A stretch of DNA of 64,000 bases from NCBI GenBank assembly GCA_964621785.1, contig CAZUPD010000015.1, positions 25,491-89,490 on the forward strand, in the 5' to 3' direction. The position numbers and the translations under genes were made by a program. A model generated the notes under the pieces. The model was given only the letters and a program-made list of their open reading frames with translations. It was not told the DNA's origin and searched no databases. Of the stretch, positions 36,605 to 45,102 are shown piece after piece; the first letter of the stretch is position 1, and every line of letters begins with the position of its first letter. The stretch comes from JACKDW01 sp964621785. GTDB lineage: Bacteria > Myxococcota_A > Polyangia > Nannocystales > Nannocystaceae.

Positions 36605-37549
36605 ATGACTACCTCGCAGCGTTCCAATCTCCTCGTCGTCGGAAGCGTCGCAATCGACTGGATCATCACCCCCAAGGCTGAACGGGCTGAAAGTGTCGGT
36701 GGTTCGGCGACCTACTTTGCGATGGCCGCCTCGTTTTTTACCCCGGTGCGCTTGGTGGGGGTGGTCGGCAGCGACTTTCCCGAACAGACCTGTGAGGACC
36801 TGCGCCAGGCCGGGGTCGACTTGGCGGGCCTCGAGGTCATCGAAGGTGGCAAGACCTTCCGCTGGAAGGGTCGGTACCACGAGAACATGAACGATCGGAC
36901 TACCTTGGAGACGCATCTCAACGTGTTTGAGAAGTTCGCGCCCAAGTTGCCGACCAATTTTTGCGATAGCGAGTATCTGTTTTTGGCCAACATCCAGCCG
37001 AGTTTGCAGATACAAGTACGTGAGCAGATGAAACGCCCCGCCCTGGTCGGGATGGACACGATGAATCTGTGGATCGATATCGCCCGCGACGACTTGGCCA
37101 AGGCCCTGGGGAAGATCGATGTCTTGACCGTCAACGACGAGGAGGCGCGGCAGCTCAGTGGCAAGGACAACCTCGTCAAGGCAGCCCAGGAGATCCTCAA
37201 GATGGGTCCCCGCAGTGTGGTGATCAAGCGCGGCGAGTACGGGGCCCTGTTGTTCGAGCCCGACGGCGACATTTTTGCTGCCCCAGCGCTCCCCCTCGAA
37301 GACGTGGTCGATCCGACAGGTGCCGGAGACAGTTTTGCCGGCGGATTTATGGGCTACCTCGCTGGGCAGGGTGGTGCGGTCGCCGGTCCGGTACTGCGCA
37401 CGGCGATGATCTGTGGCTCGGTGATGGCGAGTTTTTGTGTCGAGGGATTCTCCTATGATCGCCTGCGCGAGTTGACGATCGACCAGGTGCAGGACCGGTT
37501 TGATCGGTTTGCCCACCTCACCGATTTCTCGCGCGCGAACTTGAAGTAG
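36605..37549 (+). CDS. PfkB-family carbohydrate/nucleoside kinase
   Basis: About 314 residues from the ATG at 36605 (M-T-T-S-Q-R-S-N-L-L-V-V-G-S-V-A-I-D). Ribokinase-type fold: N-terminal G-G-S-A-T-Y-F-A substrate loop, the anion-hole and catalytic motif D-P-T-G-A-G-D-S-F-A-G-G-F with the base Asp, and V-V-I-K-R-G-E-Y-G-A for the ATP side. The substrate is likely a sugar or nucleoside and cannot be fixed by eye. It stands alone between two intergenic regions. An exact iterated palindrome is at 37004-37015, and an extended copy follows the gene at 37571. Confidence 0.85.
   Translation: MTTSQRSNLLVVGSVAIDWIITPKAERAESVGGSATYFAMAASFFTPVRLVGVVGSDFPEQTCEDLRQAGVDLAGLEVIEGGKTFRWKGRYHENMNDRTTLETHLNVFEKFAPKLPTNFCDSEYLFLANIQPSLQIQVREQMKRPALVGMDTMNLWIDIARDDLAKALGKIDVLTVNDEEARQLSGKDNLVKAAQEILKMGPRSVVIKRGEYGALLFEPDGDIFAAPALPLEDVVDPTGAGDSFAGGFMGYLAGQGGAVAGPVLRTAMICGSVMASFCVEGFSYDRLRELTIDQVQDRFDRFAHLTDFSRANLK
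37004..37015. repeat. Exact TTGYANNTRCAA palindrome
   Basis: TTGCAGATACAA, inside the PfkB-family gene. Confidence 0.85.
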
Positions 37550-37570
37550 CCCGCCTCATCGAGGCGTGGA

Positions 37571-37586
37571 TTGCAAGTACATGCAA
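37571..37586. repeat. Extended iterated palindrome, intergenic
   Basis: TTGCAAGTACATGCAA: the core TTGCANNTACA followed directly by a further TGCAA half-site. The same compound form is seen at 14219-14234, and with a degenerate second half-site at 55152-55167. Confidence 0.7.
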
Positions 37587-37656
37587 TCACCCCCCGTTTG
37601 TCAGCCCGTCCGATGATGCGAGGCGATCCCCGCACGTACTTTGGGTCGTGCTCGGG

Positions 37657-38484
37657 TTAGCTGTCCGGCAAATCGAACACGCGCGCGGCGTTGCGCGACA
37701 AAAACAGCTCCTCGACTTCGCCGCCGAGTTCCAACTGTGCCAGGTCGCGCAGACAGGCGTCCGGTGTGATCATCGGATAGTTGCTCCCAAACAGCACCTT
37801 GTGGCGTCCGTGCCCGCGCATGTATGCGACCAGCGCCGGGGGATAGCGCTTGGTCTTGTAGGCGGATGTGTCGATAAAGACATTTTCGTATTTTGTTGCC
37901 AATGCAATCATTTCGTCGGTCCAGGGATAGCCGATGTGGCCGCCCACGATCGTGAGCTCGGGGAACTCGAGGGCGACATGGTCGAGGTAGGGGATCGGGC
38001 GTCCTGGCTCCGATGCACACAGGGGTCCGCTGTGGCCGACTTGCAGGCAAAACGGTACCCCGAGCTCGCAGCATTCGGCATACAGCGGGTAGTAGCGGCG
38101 GTCGTCGGGGGGGAGCCCCCACAGCCACGGGAGGATCCGCAGACCGATCATACCGAGTTGCTTGATGCAGCGTCGCAGCTCGCGCACCGCATCCATCGGT
38201 CGGTGTACGTTGACACTACAAATACCGGACAGACGATCCGGTGCCTGCGCGACCCAGGCCGCCACCTGGTCGTTGGTGATCATTGGACCTCTGGGCCCCC
38301 ACCATGCGCTCAACAGGCTGCGCTGAACCCCGGCATGGTCCATCGCCGCGAGCGTTAGGTCGATCGGAAGTTCTTGGGTCGGCCACGTCTTCCCCGTCCA
38401 TCGTTTGAGCGAATCAAACATCGGGTCGTCGAGAAAAGACAGGGTCGGGTGCTGGGCCCAGGCGTCGATGATCGTGTGCGGCAC
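37657..38484 (-). CDS. Amidohydrolase-2 family (metal-dependent TIM-barrel) protein
   Basis: About 275 residues from the GTG at 38484 (V-P-H-T-I-I-D-A-W-A-Q-H-P). The amidohydrolase-2 TIM-barrel pattern is visible: I-I-D-A-W-A-Q-H-P at the start (family D-x-H-x-H, here W-A-Q-H), C-L-Q-V-G-H, V-G-G-H-I-G-Y-P-W, and V-L-F-G-S-N-Y-P near the end. Members are decarboxylases or lactonases. The first metal site is altered (only one His in the D-A-W-A-Q-H segment), so metal binding may be reduced or different. One-mismatch iterated palindrome at 37896-37907. Confidence 0.7.
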   Translation of the reverse strand: MPHTIIDAWAQHPTLSFLDDPMFDSLKRWTGKTWPTQELPIDLTLAAMDHAGVQRSLLSAWWGPRGPMITNDQVAAWVAQAPDRLSGICSVNVHRPMDAVRELRRCIKQLGMIGLRILPWLWGLPPDDRRYYPLYAECCELGVPFCLQVGHSGPLCASEPGRPIPYLDHVALEFPELTIVGGHIGYPWTDEMIALATKYENVFIDTSAYKTKRYPPALVAYMRGHGRHKVLFGSNYPMITPDACLRDLAQLELGGEVEELFLSRNAARVFDLPDS

Positions 38485-38573
38485 CGGCGGATTGTAGCCT
38501 GGTGCCTGCCGCTGCGGGTAATGCAAGTGTGGAGCTTGTCGCGCGAACGTGCTCCTGATAGTCGTTATGCTTC

Positions 38574-40190
38574 ATGACTATACATTTTTTCGCGGAGTGG
38601 TCCCCATTAACCCTTGCATGCGCACTGAGCCTGGTGTCGATCCAGGGCTGTGGTGGCGACGAGCCGGCGGACACCAGTGGCGAGACGACGACCGGGGGAG
38701 GGACGTTGACTAGTTCGTCGTCAGCCGGGACGACAGGCTCGACCACACAGACCTCGGACGGATCGAGCGGTGGTGAAACGAGTGCGGGCTCCTCGGGCGA
38801 GACGACGACGAGTGACCCGTCGACAGGCTCGACCAGCGACGAGTCGACGACCGATGCGACCACCGGCGAGCCGCCACCTCCACCGCCGGTGCCAGCGCTC
38901 GATCCCGAGGATCCCCGGCGGTTGGTCATCGGCACAACACCCTGGTACCCGGCCGGCTACTACCCCGGTGCCGCAATCAACATGACGGGCCCTGGATTTG
39001 CCGGCGATTTTCTCGGGTACAACCACGCGTTGATCGACCGATTGGCCGAGCACGGCATCGACCTGTTTCGGATCTGGTTTAACTGGGGCAACCTCGGCAA
39101 GGGAGAGACCTGGGATGCCCATATTTTGCATCCCTACCTGCGTACCGGACCCGGCAATGCCACCGACGGTGGTCCGCGCCTCGACCTCGACCAGTTCGAC
39201 GAGGCCTATTTCGACCTCGCGGACGAGGTCATTGCCTATGCACAGGAACGAGGGATCGTCGTCCAGGTCATGGTCCTCGACTGTTGGCACGCCGGCTTCG
39301 GGCTCGACCACGGGTTTGCCCCGCTCGATTACTTTTACGCCGACAACAATATCAACGGGGTGGGGTTTGCCAACCAGGATGCGTGGTTTGATATCAACGG
39401 CGCACCATTTGCCCGCAACCTCGCGTTTGTGGAGCACTTGGTCGATAGGGTGGGCCACTATCCCAACCTCATCTGGGAGACGTGCAACGAGAAAAAGCCT
39501 GGGGACCACAGCACGCCCCAGGCGACGGCCTCCGATCCGTTTCATGTCGCGGTCGCCGAAGCGATCCACGCCCGCGAACAGGCCAACGACTTTGAGCGGC
39601 ACCTGGTGATGCCGCTCGATCTTCCCGAGCACCGGACGGTCGCCGGCCATCGCACGCCGACTCAAAACGGGCAAAACCAAGAGTCGATTCCGGCGATGCA
39701 CGACCGCCTCGCGGGGGAGCAGTGGGGATGGGCTGTCCCGTTGATCTCCGACAACGACTGTTGTGCCGGCGAGCCCGATGCCGCGTTCATCCGCCGAAAA
39801 GCGTGGGCCGCACTGACGGCCGGCGCCCACCTCGATGTGTTTAATAATGAGTTGTTTCGCCCAGAAATACTTGACAATGCAAATACTTCGGACGGGATGC
39901 GGTTTGTCGGCTATACGGCGCGGTTTGTCCGTGAGCTCGGCGTCGACCTCCGCGGGATGCAGCCGGCAGACGACCACGTCGAGGGGGACGCGTGGGCATT
40001 TGGGCGAGCCGGCGAGGCCTATGTGATCTACCTGCGCTCGCCCGGGACGGTGACCCTGCTCGATGTGCCGCCGGCAGCCTCAGCCACCTGGTTCAACCCG
40101 CGAACCGCCGAGCTGAGTGTCGCGTCGGGCGGGCCGGCGTTCACAAGTCCGGGCGATGGCGATTGGGTACTCTACGTCGCGGCCGGCTGA
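38574..40190 (+). CDS. Glycosidase-like (TIM-barrel) lipoprotein with Ser/Thr/Gly linker
   Basis: 538 residues. The signal and lipobox (I-Q-G-C) are followed by about 75 residues of S/T/G/D-rich linker and a P-P-P-P-P-P-V-P spacer. The catalytic-type domain starts near residue 115 with I-D-L-F-R-I-W-F-N-W-G and contains a barrel strand ending I-W-E-T-C-N-E-K, the N-E acid/base position of clan GH-A enzymes. The later strand W-A-V-P-L-I-S-D-N-D has Asp or Asn where a Glu nucleophile would stand. A small beta-domain ends the protein (Y-V-I-Y-L-R-S-P-G-T-V). It may be a surface carbohydrate-binding or degrading enzyme. Confidence 0.65.
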   Translation: MTIHFFAEWSPLTLACALSLVSIQGCGGDEPADTSGETTTGGGTLTSSSSAGTTGSTTQTSDGSSGGETSAGSSGETTTSDPSTGSTSDESTTDATTGEPPPPPPVPALDPEDPRRLVIGTTPWYPAGYYPGAAINMTGPGFAGDFLGYNHALIDRLAEHGIDLFRIWFNWGNLGKGETWDAHILHPYLRTGPGNATDGGPRLDLDQFDEAYFDLADEVIAYAQERGIVVQVMVLDCWHAGFGLDHGFAPLDYFYADNNINGVGFANQDAWFDINGAPFARNLAFVEHLVDRVGHYPNLIWETCNEKKPGDHSTPQATASDPFHVAVAEAIHAREQANDFERHLVMPLDLPEHRTVAGHRTPTQNGQNQESIPAMHDRLAGEQWGWAVPLISDNDCCAGEPDAAFIRRKAWAALTAGAHLDVFNNELFRPEILDNANTSDGMRFVGYTARFVRELGVDLRGMQPADDHVEGDAWAFGRAGEAYVIYLRSPGTVTLLDVPPAASATWFNPRTAELSVASGGPAFTSPGDGDWVLYVAAG

Positions 40191-40287
40191 GGCGAGCGAA
40201 CAACCTGCACACTCCACCAGCGGTCGTGTGTCGGCCGTGTCGGAAAAGAGTGTATTTACATGGTCGACACATGCTACGATCGGGCCA

Positions 40288-41256
40288 GTGACGCTCCCCC
40301 GCAAAAAGTCGCGCACGATCACCGTCGATGGGGTCCGCTACCGCTGGCTCGTGACACCGGTCAACGAGCACCATGAGCTCCAAGTCTTTGTCGAGCACGC
40401 AGATGGACAGGGACAATGTCTCCGGCACGTTCGCAGCCAGATCTACAGTACAGCTGGGATCCCCTCGATGACGCCGCGCTACATCGCCGCGCTGGTTCGC
40501 CAGGCGCTGGCCAGCGGGTGGCGACCGTCTGTGCCGGGACACGACTTCACGTTGTTGCCGCGCTACGAAGATCATCGTCGACGGCACCACCCAACCGTCG
40601 ACGAGCTCGCGATGTGCTGTGTGGTCGACCTTGATGCGCTGCGCTGCAACTTCCCCTGGCGCCACCACGATCCGCGCTTGTCCGCCCAGTTTCGACTGCA
40701 TGCCGCGATCTCCGACAAGGCACTGGGCACCCTGTTTGGGCACCTCGCTCGCTACAACCGTATCGGCGCACGAAAGCGGGGGCACGCGATCCTCGAGGAA
40801 TTGGCGAGCGAGACGCATCTGGTCGTCGACGAGGATGCTCCCGAAGTCGCGCCGGAGGAGGTTGAGCTCCGGTTTTACATCCCGGGGGGAATCGACATCG
40901 TCGCGGCTGGGCGTTGGATCCTCGGACATGGTTGCTGCGTGTCTGTCGACGAATGGCGGCAGTGGCCCGCGCTGCTCGAGACAGGTCAACAACCGTGGAA
41001 TGGCCACGACCCATTTTCAACGGCGATTGTCGAGGGCGAGGATGGGGTTCGCCTCGTCGACCCCGGCTTTTCCGGTACGCAGCCGGGCGAGTTGTTGTCG
41101 CGGGCGACCTACAAAAATCTGTTGCAGCGCCTCGAACTCGATCTACGCGGATTTCTCGAACATGCGTATGGTTGGGTTGCCGAACGTGCTCCGCGTGGAT
41201 GTGCCGATCGCCTGATCGCCCGCCTCGCCGCGTCGATCCACATTGAGCCCAACTAG
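40288..41256 (+). CDS. Hypothetical protein, first of an orphan cluster
   Basis: 322 residues from the GTG at 40288 (V-T-L-P-R-K-K-S-R-T-I-T-V-D-G-V-R-Y-R-W). The short N-terminal domain with V-D-G-V-R-Y-R-W-L-V and a later I-P-S-M-T-P-R-Y-I-A-A-L-V-R-Q-A-L-A-S-G-W helix is a pattern seen in small bacterial orphan proteins. The C-terminal two thirds are alpha/beta with no recognised motif. No signal or membrane segment. The next gene starts 2 bases after its stop, so they form one transcript. Confidence 0.55.
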   Translation: MTLPRKKSRTITVDGVRYRWLVTPVNEHHELQVFVEHADGQGQCLRHVRSQIYSTAGIPSMTPRYIAALVRQALASGWRPSVPGHDFTLLPRYEDHRRRHHPTVDELAMCCVVDLDALRCNFPWRHHDPRLSAQFRLHAAISDKALGTLFGHLARYNRIGARKRGHAILEELASETHLVVDEDAPEVAPEEVELRFYIPGGIDIVAAGRWILGHGCCVSVDEWRQWPALLETGQQPWNGHDPFSTAIVEGEDGVRLVDPGFSGTQPGELLSRATYKNLLQRLELDLRGFLEHAYGWVAERAPRGCADRLIARLAASIHIEPN

Positions 41257-41258
41257 CG

Positions 41259-42035
41259 ATGCAACCTCTCAAATGGCACCACCTTCGAATCGACCTCGTC
41301 GGGGGCAAGGCTTTACACGACCCACAGGTCCTCGCGCATGTTCTCGATGCATTTGAGATTCCTGGGATCGAGCCGACGTCTTGGTCTGTTGGCGAACCCC
41401 CCGGGCGGCCCTATGCCCGCGACGAAGTGCACCGTATGGTGCTCGGGCAAACGGCGACAGCGGTCGCGCTACACCGGGAACCGACGCCGGCCTATCACGC
41501 GACGTTGTTTGGCCGACACCGGCCGCGGATCCTGATTCAAGTTTCACCGCCAACCCGGCCGCATCACGACACGATCGTTGCACTCGCACAAGCTCTTGTC
41601 GCGGCTGTCCAGCCCGAAATCGGTTGGTTACATCCACTGATCGACGCAGAGCCTCCGTTTGCCGATGAGGTGACTGCGACTCGCTTCCAGATGGACGATG
41701 GTTGTGATGGCGCAGTCAGTACGTTCGATGAACACGGCCCGGGCGGTCTAGGTGCGTATACATGGATGTCGGAGGCGATGGTTGCAGTGATCGGCCGGGA
41801 GCGTCTCGCGCAGGCGCCCATCGATGTGTATCAGCTGCCCCACGCAGGTGTTCGTGTCGAGCTTGTCGACAACCCGCTCGACGCGGACGACGCCAGGCTG
41901 GCAGCGGCGTGGACAAAGGCCATGAACGTGCTGGCGGGGGCGGAGTTTTTCGCTCGCCCAACGGTTGATGCCGACGGCTACACAGACTTCGAGCGTGGGT
42001 CTCGGTTCGACTTGGCGTTTGTGTTTCCGCCGTAG
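41259..42035 (+). CDS. Hypothetical protein, second of an orphan cluster
   Basis: 258 residues, soluble, no recognised family. It reads as an alpha/beta protein with conserved-looking aromatic segments (G-A-Y-T-W-M-S-E-A-M-V, and F-E-R-G-S-R-F-D-L-A-F-V-F near the end). Tight spacing after the previous gene (2 bp) points to a functional pair. An immunity-protein-like role is possible from size and context, but no toxin gene is seen beside it. Confidence 0.5.
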   Translation: MQPLKWHHLRIDLVGGKALHDPQVLAHVLDAFEIPGIEPTSWSVGEPPGRPYARDEVHRMVLGQTATAVALHREPTPAYHATLFGRHRPRILIQVSPPTRPHHDTIVALAQALVAAVQPEIGWLHPLIDAEPPFADEVTATRFQMDDGCDGAVSTFDEHGPGGLGAYTWMSEAMVAVIGRERLAQAPIDVYQLPHAGVRVELVDNPLDADDARLAAAWTKAMNVLAGAEFFARPTVDADGYTDFERGSRFDLAFVFPP

Positions 42036-42138
42036 CGAGTTGATACGGCGCCGGACGGCCCGGCGGCAGGCTGTGGTCACAAGCCGTGGAAAAACGCTGC
42101 CGGTGAATGAAAACCTCTGCGTTTGCAACTCCCGAGTG

Positions 42139-43245
42139 ATGCCGCAATCGACACTCTTCGGGCGAATTCTGGACCAACTCTTCGATGGTTTTGTCGCCGA
42201 GTTACCCCGCAAGTTGCGGGGTCCGGCACGGGACCTTCCGCGGCGGCTCGGTCTGACCCCACGGGCGAACATGCCGTGGTCGGAGGTGTTCCACTGCCCG
42301 GCAGCACCGCTCTCCGGTGGATTTGGCCAGCACACCCGAATTTCGCAGCGCGTGGCCGAACTTGAGTTGCAAATACATGAAACTGGCGCGCGCTCGAGTG
42401 AGCGCCGCGAACTGGCGCGCCAGAGAGATTCCGGTTTACTCGGGTTTCCCCTACTTCTGCTCGGTGAAACGGATCGCGCCATGTCACAGGAGAGCATCCG
42501 CGCCGCCGGTCTCGCCCACCTGCTCGCCGTGATTGGGTCGATGGGTGTCGAGCGTCTCGACGATGGGCAGGTTCCCCTGACATCGGTGACAGCCGAACTG
42601 ATCGGACGGGTCCAACGCGCCCGGAATGTTGCGTTGAACCAGCTGGCGCAAGGACCATCTCCAGTCACCTGGCACTGGGCCCAGCGTCAAGTGTGGAGCT
42701 CGGTCATCGGCGCGCGAGCTGTGTTTCGCGGGAACGAGTCGGCGACCTTGGATGCGTATCGCGCAATCTCGTTGATGAAGCAGGGGCTTGCATTTCCAGC
42801 GAGTCTCGCAGCGGCGAAAGCAGAGGGATGGTCGGAGTCCGATCAGCAATGTGCTCGTCAATTGATCGCTGGGGCATACCTGGGATTGCAGTACCGTGCC
42901 GATGTCGTCACCTGGCGCGAAGATCACGCGTTGGGACAATGCTGGCCGGTCGCACTGCTCGAGTCCGATACTGTCGAAATTCCGGTCGAGGGGCGATTGG
43001 CCGCCAGCGGAATTTTGGTTCAGCTGCTGAACATGTCGCGGGATGCGTTTGAACGCGCGCACCTGGCCGCGGCACAGCTCGGCGCGATTCACCTGTCTCA
43101 ATGGACAGCACAGCAGGCGAGTACAACCGACGGCTTGGCGCGCCTCGAAGCCCACGAGCCCGGCGCGGCCGTGCGATGGGAACTCGCGCGTCGGCAACGG
43201 ATGGCGCGGCAGCCGGTGATGCCCGAGGCAGCTCGGGCATCGTAG
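42139..43245 (+). CDS. Orphan with class I isoprenoid-synthase-like sequence
   Basis: 368 residues from the ATG at 42139. All-helical. The region V-E-R-L-D-D-G-Q-V-P-L-T, then A-Y-R-A-I-S-L-M-K-Q-G-L-A-F-P, then L-G-L-Q-Y-R-A-D-V-V-T-W-R-E-D-H-A-L-G follows the order of polyprenyl-synthase helices (first Asp motif, Lys/Gln helix, second Q-x-x-D-D-x-x-D-type motif). The Asp pairs are incomplete (L-D-D-G; R-A-D-V-V-T-W-R-E-D), so catalytic competence is doubtful. This is an inference from motif order only. It lies 103 bp after the orphan pair and is probably in the same transcription unit. One-mismatch palindrome at 42367-42378. Confidence 0.4.
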   Translation: MPQSTLFGRILDQLFDGFVAELPRKLRGPARDLPRRLGLTPRANMPWSEVFHCPAAPLSGGFGQHTRISQRVAELELQIHETGARSSERRELARQRDSGLLGFPLLLLGETDRAMSQESIRAAGLAHLLAVIGSMGVERLDDGQVPLTSVTAELIGRVQRARNVALNQLAQGPSPVTWHWAQRQVWSSVIGARAVFRGNESATLDAYRAISLMKQGLAFPASLAAAKAEGWSESDQQCARQLIAGAYLGLQYRADVVTWREDHALGQCWPVALLESDTVEIPVEGRLAASGILVQLLNMSRDAFERAHLAAAQLGAIHLSQWTAQQASTTDGLARLEAHEPGAAVRWELARRQRMARQPVMPEAARAS

Positions 43246-43420
43246 TCAACGGTTTGCGGACCCCTGCAGATACTCCGCGGTCGAAGAATCAACTGCGCGG
43301 CTGTTTTTCCGTCGTTGAGGACCTGGCACTTGTTCGAGCGAGATCGAAGCTCGCAAGGGGCCACGTTGCGCACGTAACCGCCGACGGACGTTCGAATGGG
43401 CGTGTCGATGGCGTCGATGT

Positions 43421-43828
43421 TCAGGCCGCCTGCGAGTGTTTGCGCAGGAACGCGGCAAATGCCGCCATCGCGTCGACGGTCGTAAAAATTCCGACGACCT
43501 GCTGACCGTCCGTGACCACGGCTGCGCCGTATTTATGGGTTGCCATCTCACTCAGTGTATCTGCAAGGTTGCTGTCTGGGCTCACTGTAAAAGGGTCGGT
43601 AACCATCGCTTCTTCGACCGTCAGTTCCGTGCCGTCGATGCCCGGTAGGCTGAGTACGAGGTCGATATCGCGGTCGCTCAGGATCCCGCGCACCCGACCT
43701 CCGACGAGTACGGGTAGGTGGCGGCAGCCGTGATCACGCATGCGCTTGGCAGCTTCGATAAGTGTTTGTTGGGCACCGATGGTGAACACGGGCGTGTGCA
43801 TGACACTGCGGACGGTCGGGATTTCCAT
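43421..43828 (-). CDS. CBS-domain pair protein (sigma-54 controlled)
   Basis: 135 residues consisting of two CBS motifs: V-R-S-V-M-H-T-P-V-F-T-I and G-C-R-H-L-P-V-L-V-G-G-R-V-R-G-I-L-S-D-R-D for the first, V-E-E-A-M-V-T-D-P-F-T-V and G-A-A-V-V-T-D-G-Q-Q-V-V-G-I-F-T-T-V-D-A for the second. Such stand-alone pairs bind adenine nucleotides and report energy state. The D-R-D at the end of the first motif is a nucleotide-ribose contact. A near-consensus -24/-12 promoter ends 13 bases before the start codon, leaving almost no leader. A related CBS protein lies at 62248-62778. Confidence 0.9.
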   Translation of the reverse strand: MEIPTVRSVMHTPVFTIGAQQTLIEAAKRMRDHGCRHLPVLVGGRVRGILSDRDIDLVLSLPGIDGTELTVEEAMVTDPFTVSPDSNLADTLSEMATHKYGAAVVTDGQQVVGIFTTVDAMAAFAAFLRKHSQAA

Positions 43829-43840
43829 GGTGAACCGTTC

Positions 43841-43857
43841 AGCAAAACGCGTGCCAG
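43841..43857 (-). promoter_or_regulatory. Sigma-54 promoter of CBS gene
   Basis: Minus-strand CTGGCACGCGTTTTGCT. The -24 box TGGCACG and -12 box TTGC match consensus, with GG and GC separated by 10 bases. The expected transcript starts near 43830, 1-3 bases before the ATG, so translation may be leaderless. Confidence 0.85.
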
Positions 43858-43907
43858 CGGGCCTTGACCATCACGCAACCGGTAGAAGTAATGGGGGTTG
43901 ATCGTGG

Positions 43908-43941
43908 TGTGGAAAAATCCCCGGTACGGAAAATATTCGAA
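43908..43941. promoter_or_regulatory. Paired upstream activator sites (candidate)
   Basis: GGAAAAATCCCC (43911-43922) and GGAAAATATTCGAA (43928-43941), about 17 bp apart and 53-87 bp upstream of the -24 box. They resemble the paired GGTAAAATTTCCC sites at the other sigma-54 promoters here. Confidence 0.55.
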
Positions 43942-44031
43942 CCCAGTCGACTCACAGCAGAGCCGATCGCAGACGGGCAGCCGGCCGGGGTTGAGATGTT
44001 TGTATATACATTCGAATTGACCGAGGCCAAA

Positions 44032-44065
44032 ATCAAAAAAAAAGCCCCCGGAGAGTTCCGGGGGC
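44032..44065 (-). terminator. Rho-independent terminator
   Basis: GCCCCCGGA (44044-44052) and TCCGGGGGC (44057-44065) form a 9-bp stem with a GAGT loop. On the minus strand it is followed by a long T run (plus-strand A run 44034-44043). It ends the repeat-lipoprotein transcript. Confidence 0.9.
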
Positions 44066-44121
44066 AGCCACCATGCTTTCCTCATCGATGTGCGAAGAAC
44101 CTGTTCATACAATCATGTCGT

Positions 44122-44874
44122 TTAGTTTCCAGGTGGGGGGGGAGGCATCGGAATGCCTTCCTCACAGATCTGTGCCATGTGGGCGCAGTGCTCGTCGTCC
44201 TCGTTGCCCTCACACGCGGCGAGGTTTTCGGCACACAGAGCTTCAAACGCGGTCTCAACGGCATCTTGGATGCAGCTGTGGAGTGTTTCGCCGCAGGCTT
44301 GTGGATCTCCACCGTCGTCGACACAGGCCTTGGCGGCGTCGTGACACCCGCGGATTTCCTCGTGGGCGAGGGGTGGGCGGCAACCGGGCCCCTTGTCCGA
44401 ACCATGGGGACGGTCGCCTTGCTCACCATCGTGGGGCGGGGGCATGTCGCCACCTTCACCGTCTTGGGGCGGCGGGGGCATGTCGCCACCTTCACCGTCT
44501 TGGGGCGGGGGAGGCTTGTCACCACCTTCACCGTCTTGGGGCGGCGGGGGACGATCACCTTCACCGTCGCAATCTTTGGGGGGAGGGGTACACATCCCTT
44601 GGTCGATGTCGATGTCGGGTGGCTCGCAACCTTCGAGTTGCCCGTGGCACGATTGAGGATCACCTCCGTCGTTGAGGCATGCTTCAAATGCTTGGATGCA
44701 AGCATCGTTTTTCTCGTGGAATGTTCCGGCCCCTTCCTGTGCGGCTTCGACTTCGGCCGCACGTACACTGAGGTCGCTCTCGCTGTCGCAGCCGCCGGCT
44801 AGGACTGTGGTGAGGCCCAAGGCCACGGTGAGGATCGAGGTACGGGAACAGAGGGTTTTGATAAAAGCTTGCAT
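44122..44874 (-). CDS. Lipoprotein with Gly-Asp-Pro repeats
   Basis: 250 residues from the ATG at 44874, with AAGGAAG upstream on the minus strand. The signal peptide ends L-A-G-G-C. Two similar Cys-containing helical modules (A-C-I-Q-A-F-E-A-C-L-N-D-G-G-D-P-Q-S-C near the start, A-A-K-A-C-V-D-D-G-G-D-P-Q-A-C near the end) flank four copies of a 12-residue unit G-G-D-M-P-P-P-P-Q-D-G-E. The modules resemble the small acidic Cys-rich repeats common in myxobacterial surface proteins. Function unknown. A palindrome near-copy (44893-44904) lies just upstream and a strong terminator follows. Confidence 0.7.
   Translation of the reverse strand: MQAFIKTLCSRTSILTVALGLTTVLAGGCDSESDLSVRAAEVEAAQEGAGTFHEKNDACIQAFEACLNDGGDPQSCHGQLEGCEPPDIDIDQGMCTPPPKDCDGEGDRPPPPQDGEGGDKPPPPQDGEGGDMPPPPQDGEGGDMPPPHDGEQGDRPHGSDKGPGCRPPLAHEEIRGCHDAAKACVDDGGDPQACGETLHSCIQDAVETAFEALCAENLAACEGNEDDEHCAHMAQICEEGIPMPPPPPGN
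44430..44570. repeat. 36-bp coding tandem repeats
   Basis: About four near-identical 36-bp units encoding G-G-D-x-P-P-P-P-Q-D-G-E in the lipoprotein. DNA identity is high, so copy number may vary between strains. Confidence 0.8.
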
Positions 44875-45102
44875 CGGAAATCTTCCTTTTTGTTGTACAT
44901 GCGAGTATCGCGGGGGCGTGGGTGTGGTTGTTGGCGACTCTCGCTTCATCCGATGGGTCAGTGCTTTGTGGTCGCGTCGAGGGGTCAACTTTTTTTTGTC
45001 CCTTACGCCGGTTTACAAACCGGCTACAAACCGGTGCGGACCGCGAAAGGTTCGCAGCGAATTTGGGTGAAAACGCGCCGATCGGGCAAACACGGCAAGA
45101 AT

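Noticed and set aside
44438..44570. CRISPR-like spacing of 36-bp repeats
   Set aside because: The repeats are contiguous, in frame and code for a Pro/Gly/Asp spacer; there are no unique spacers between them.
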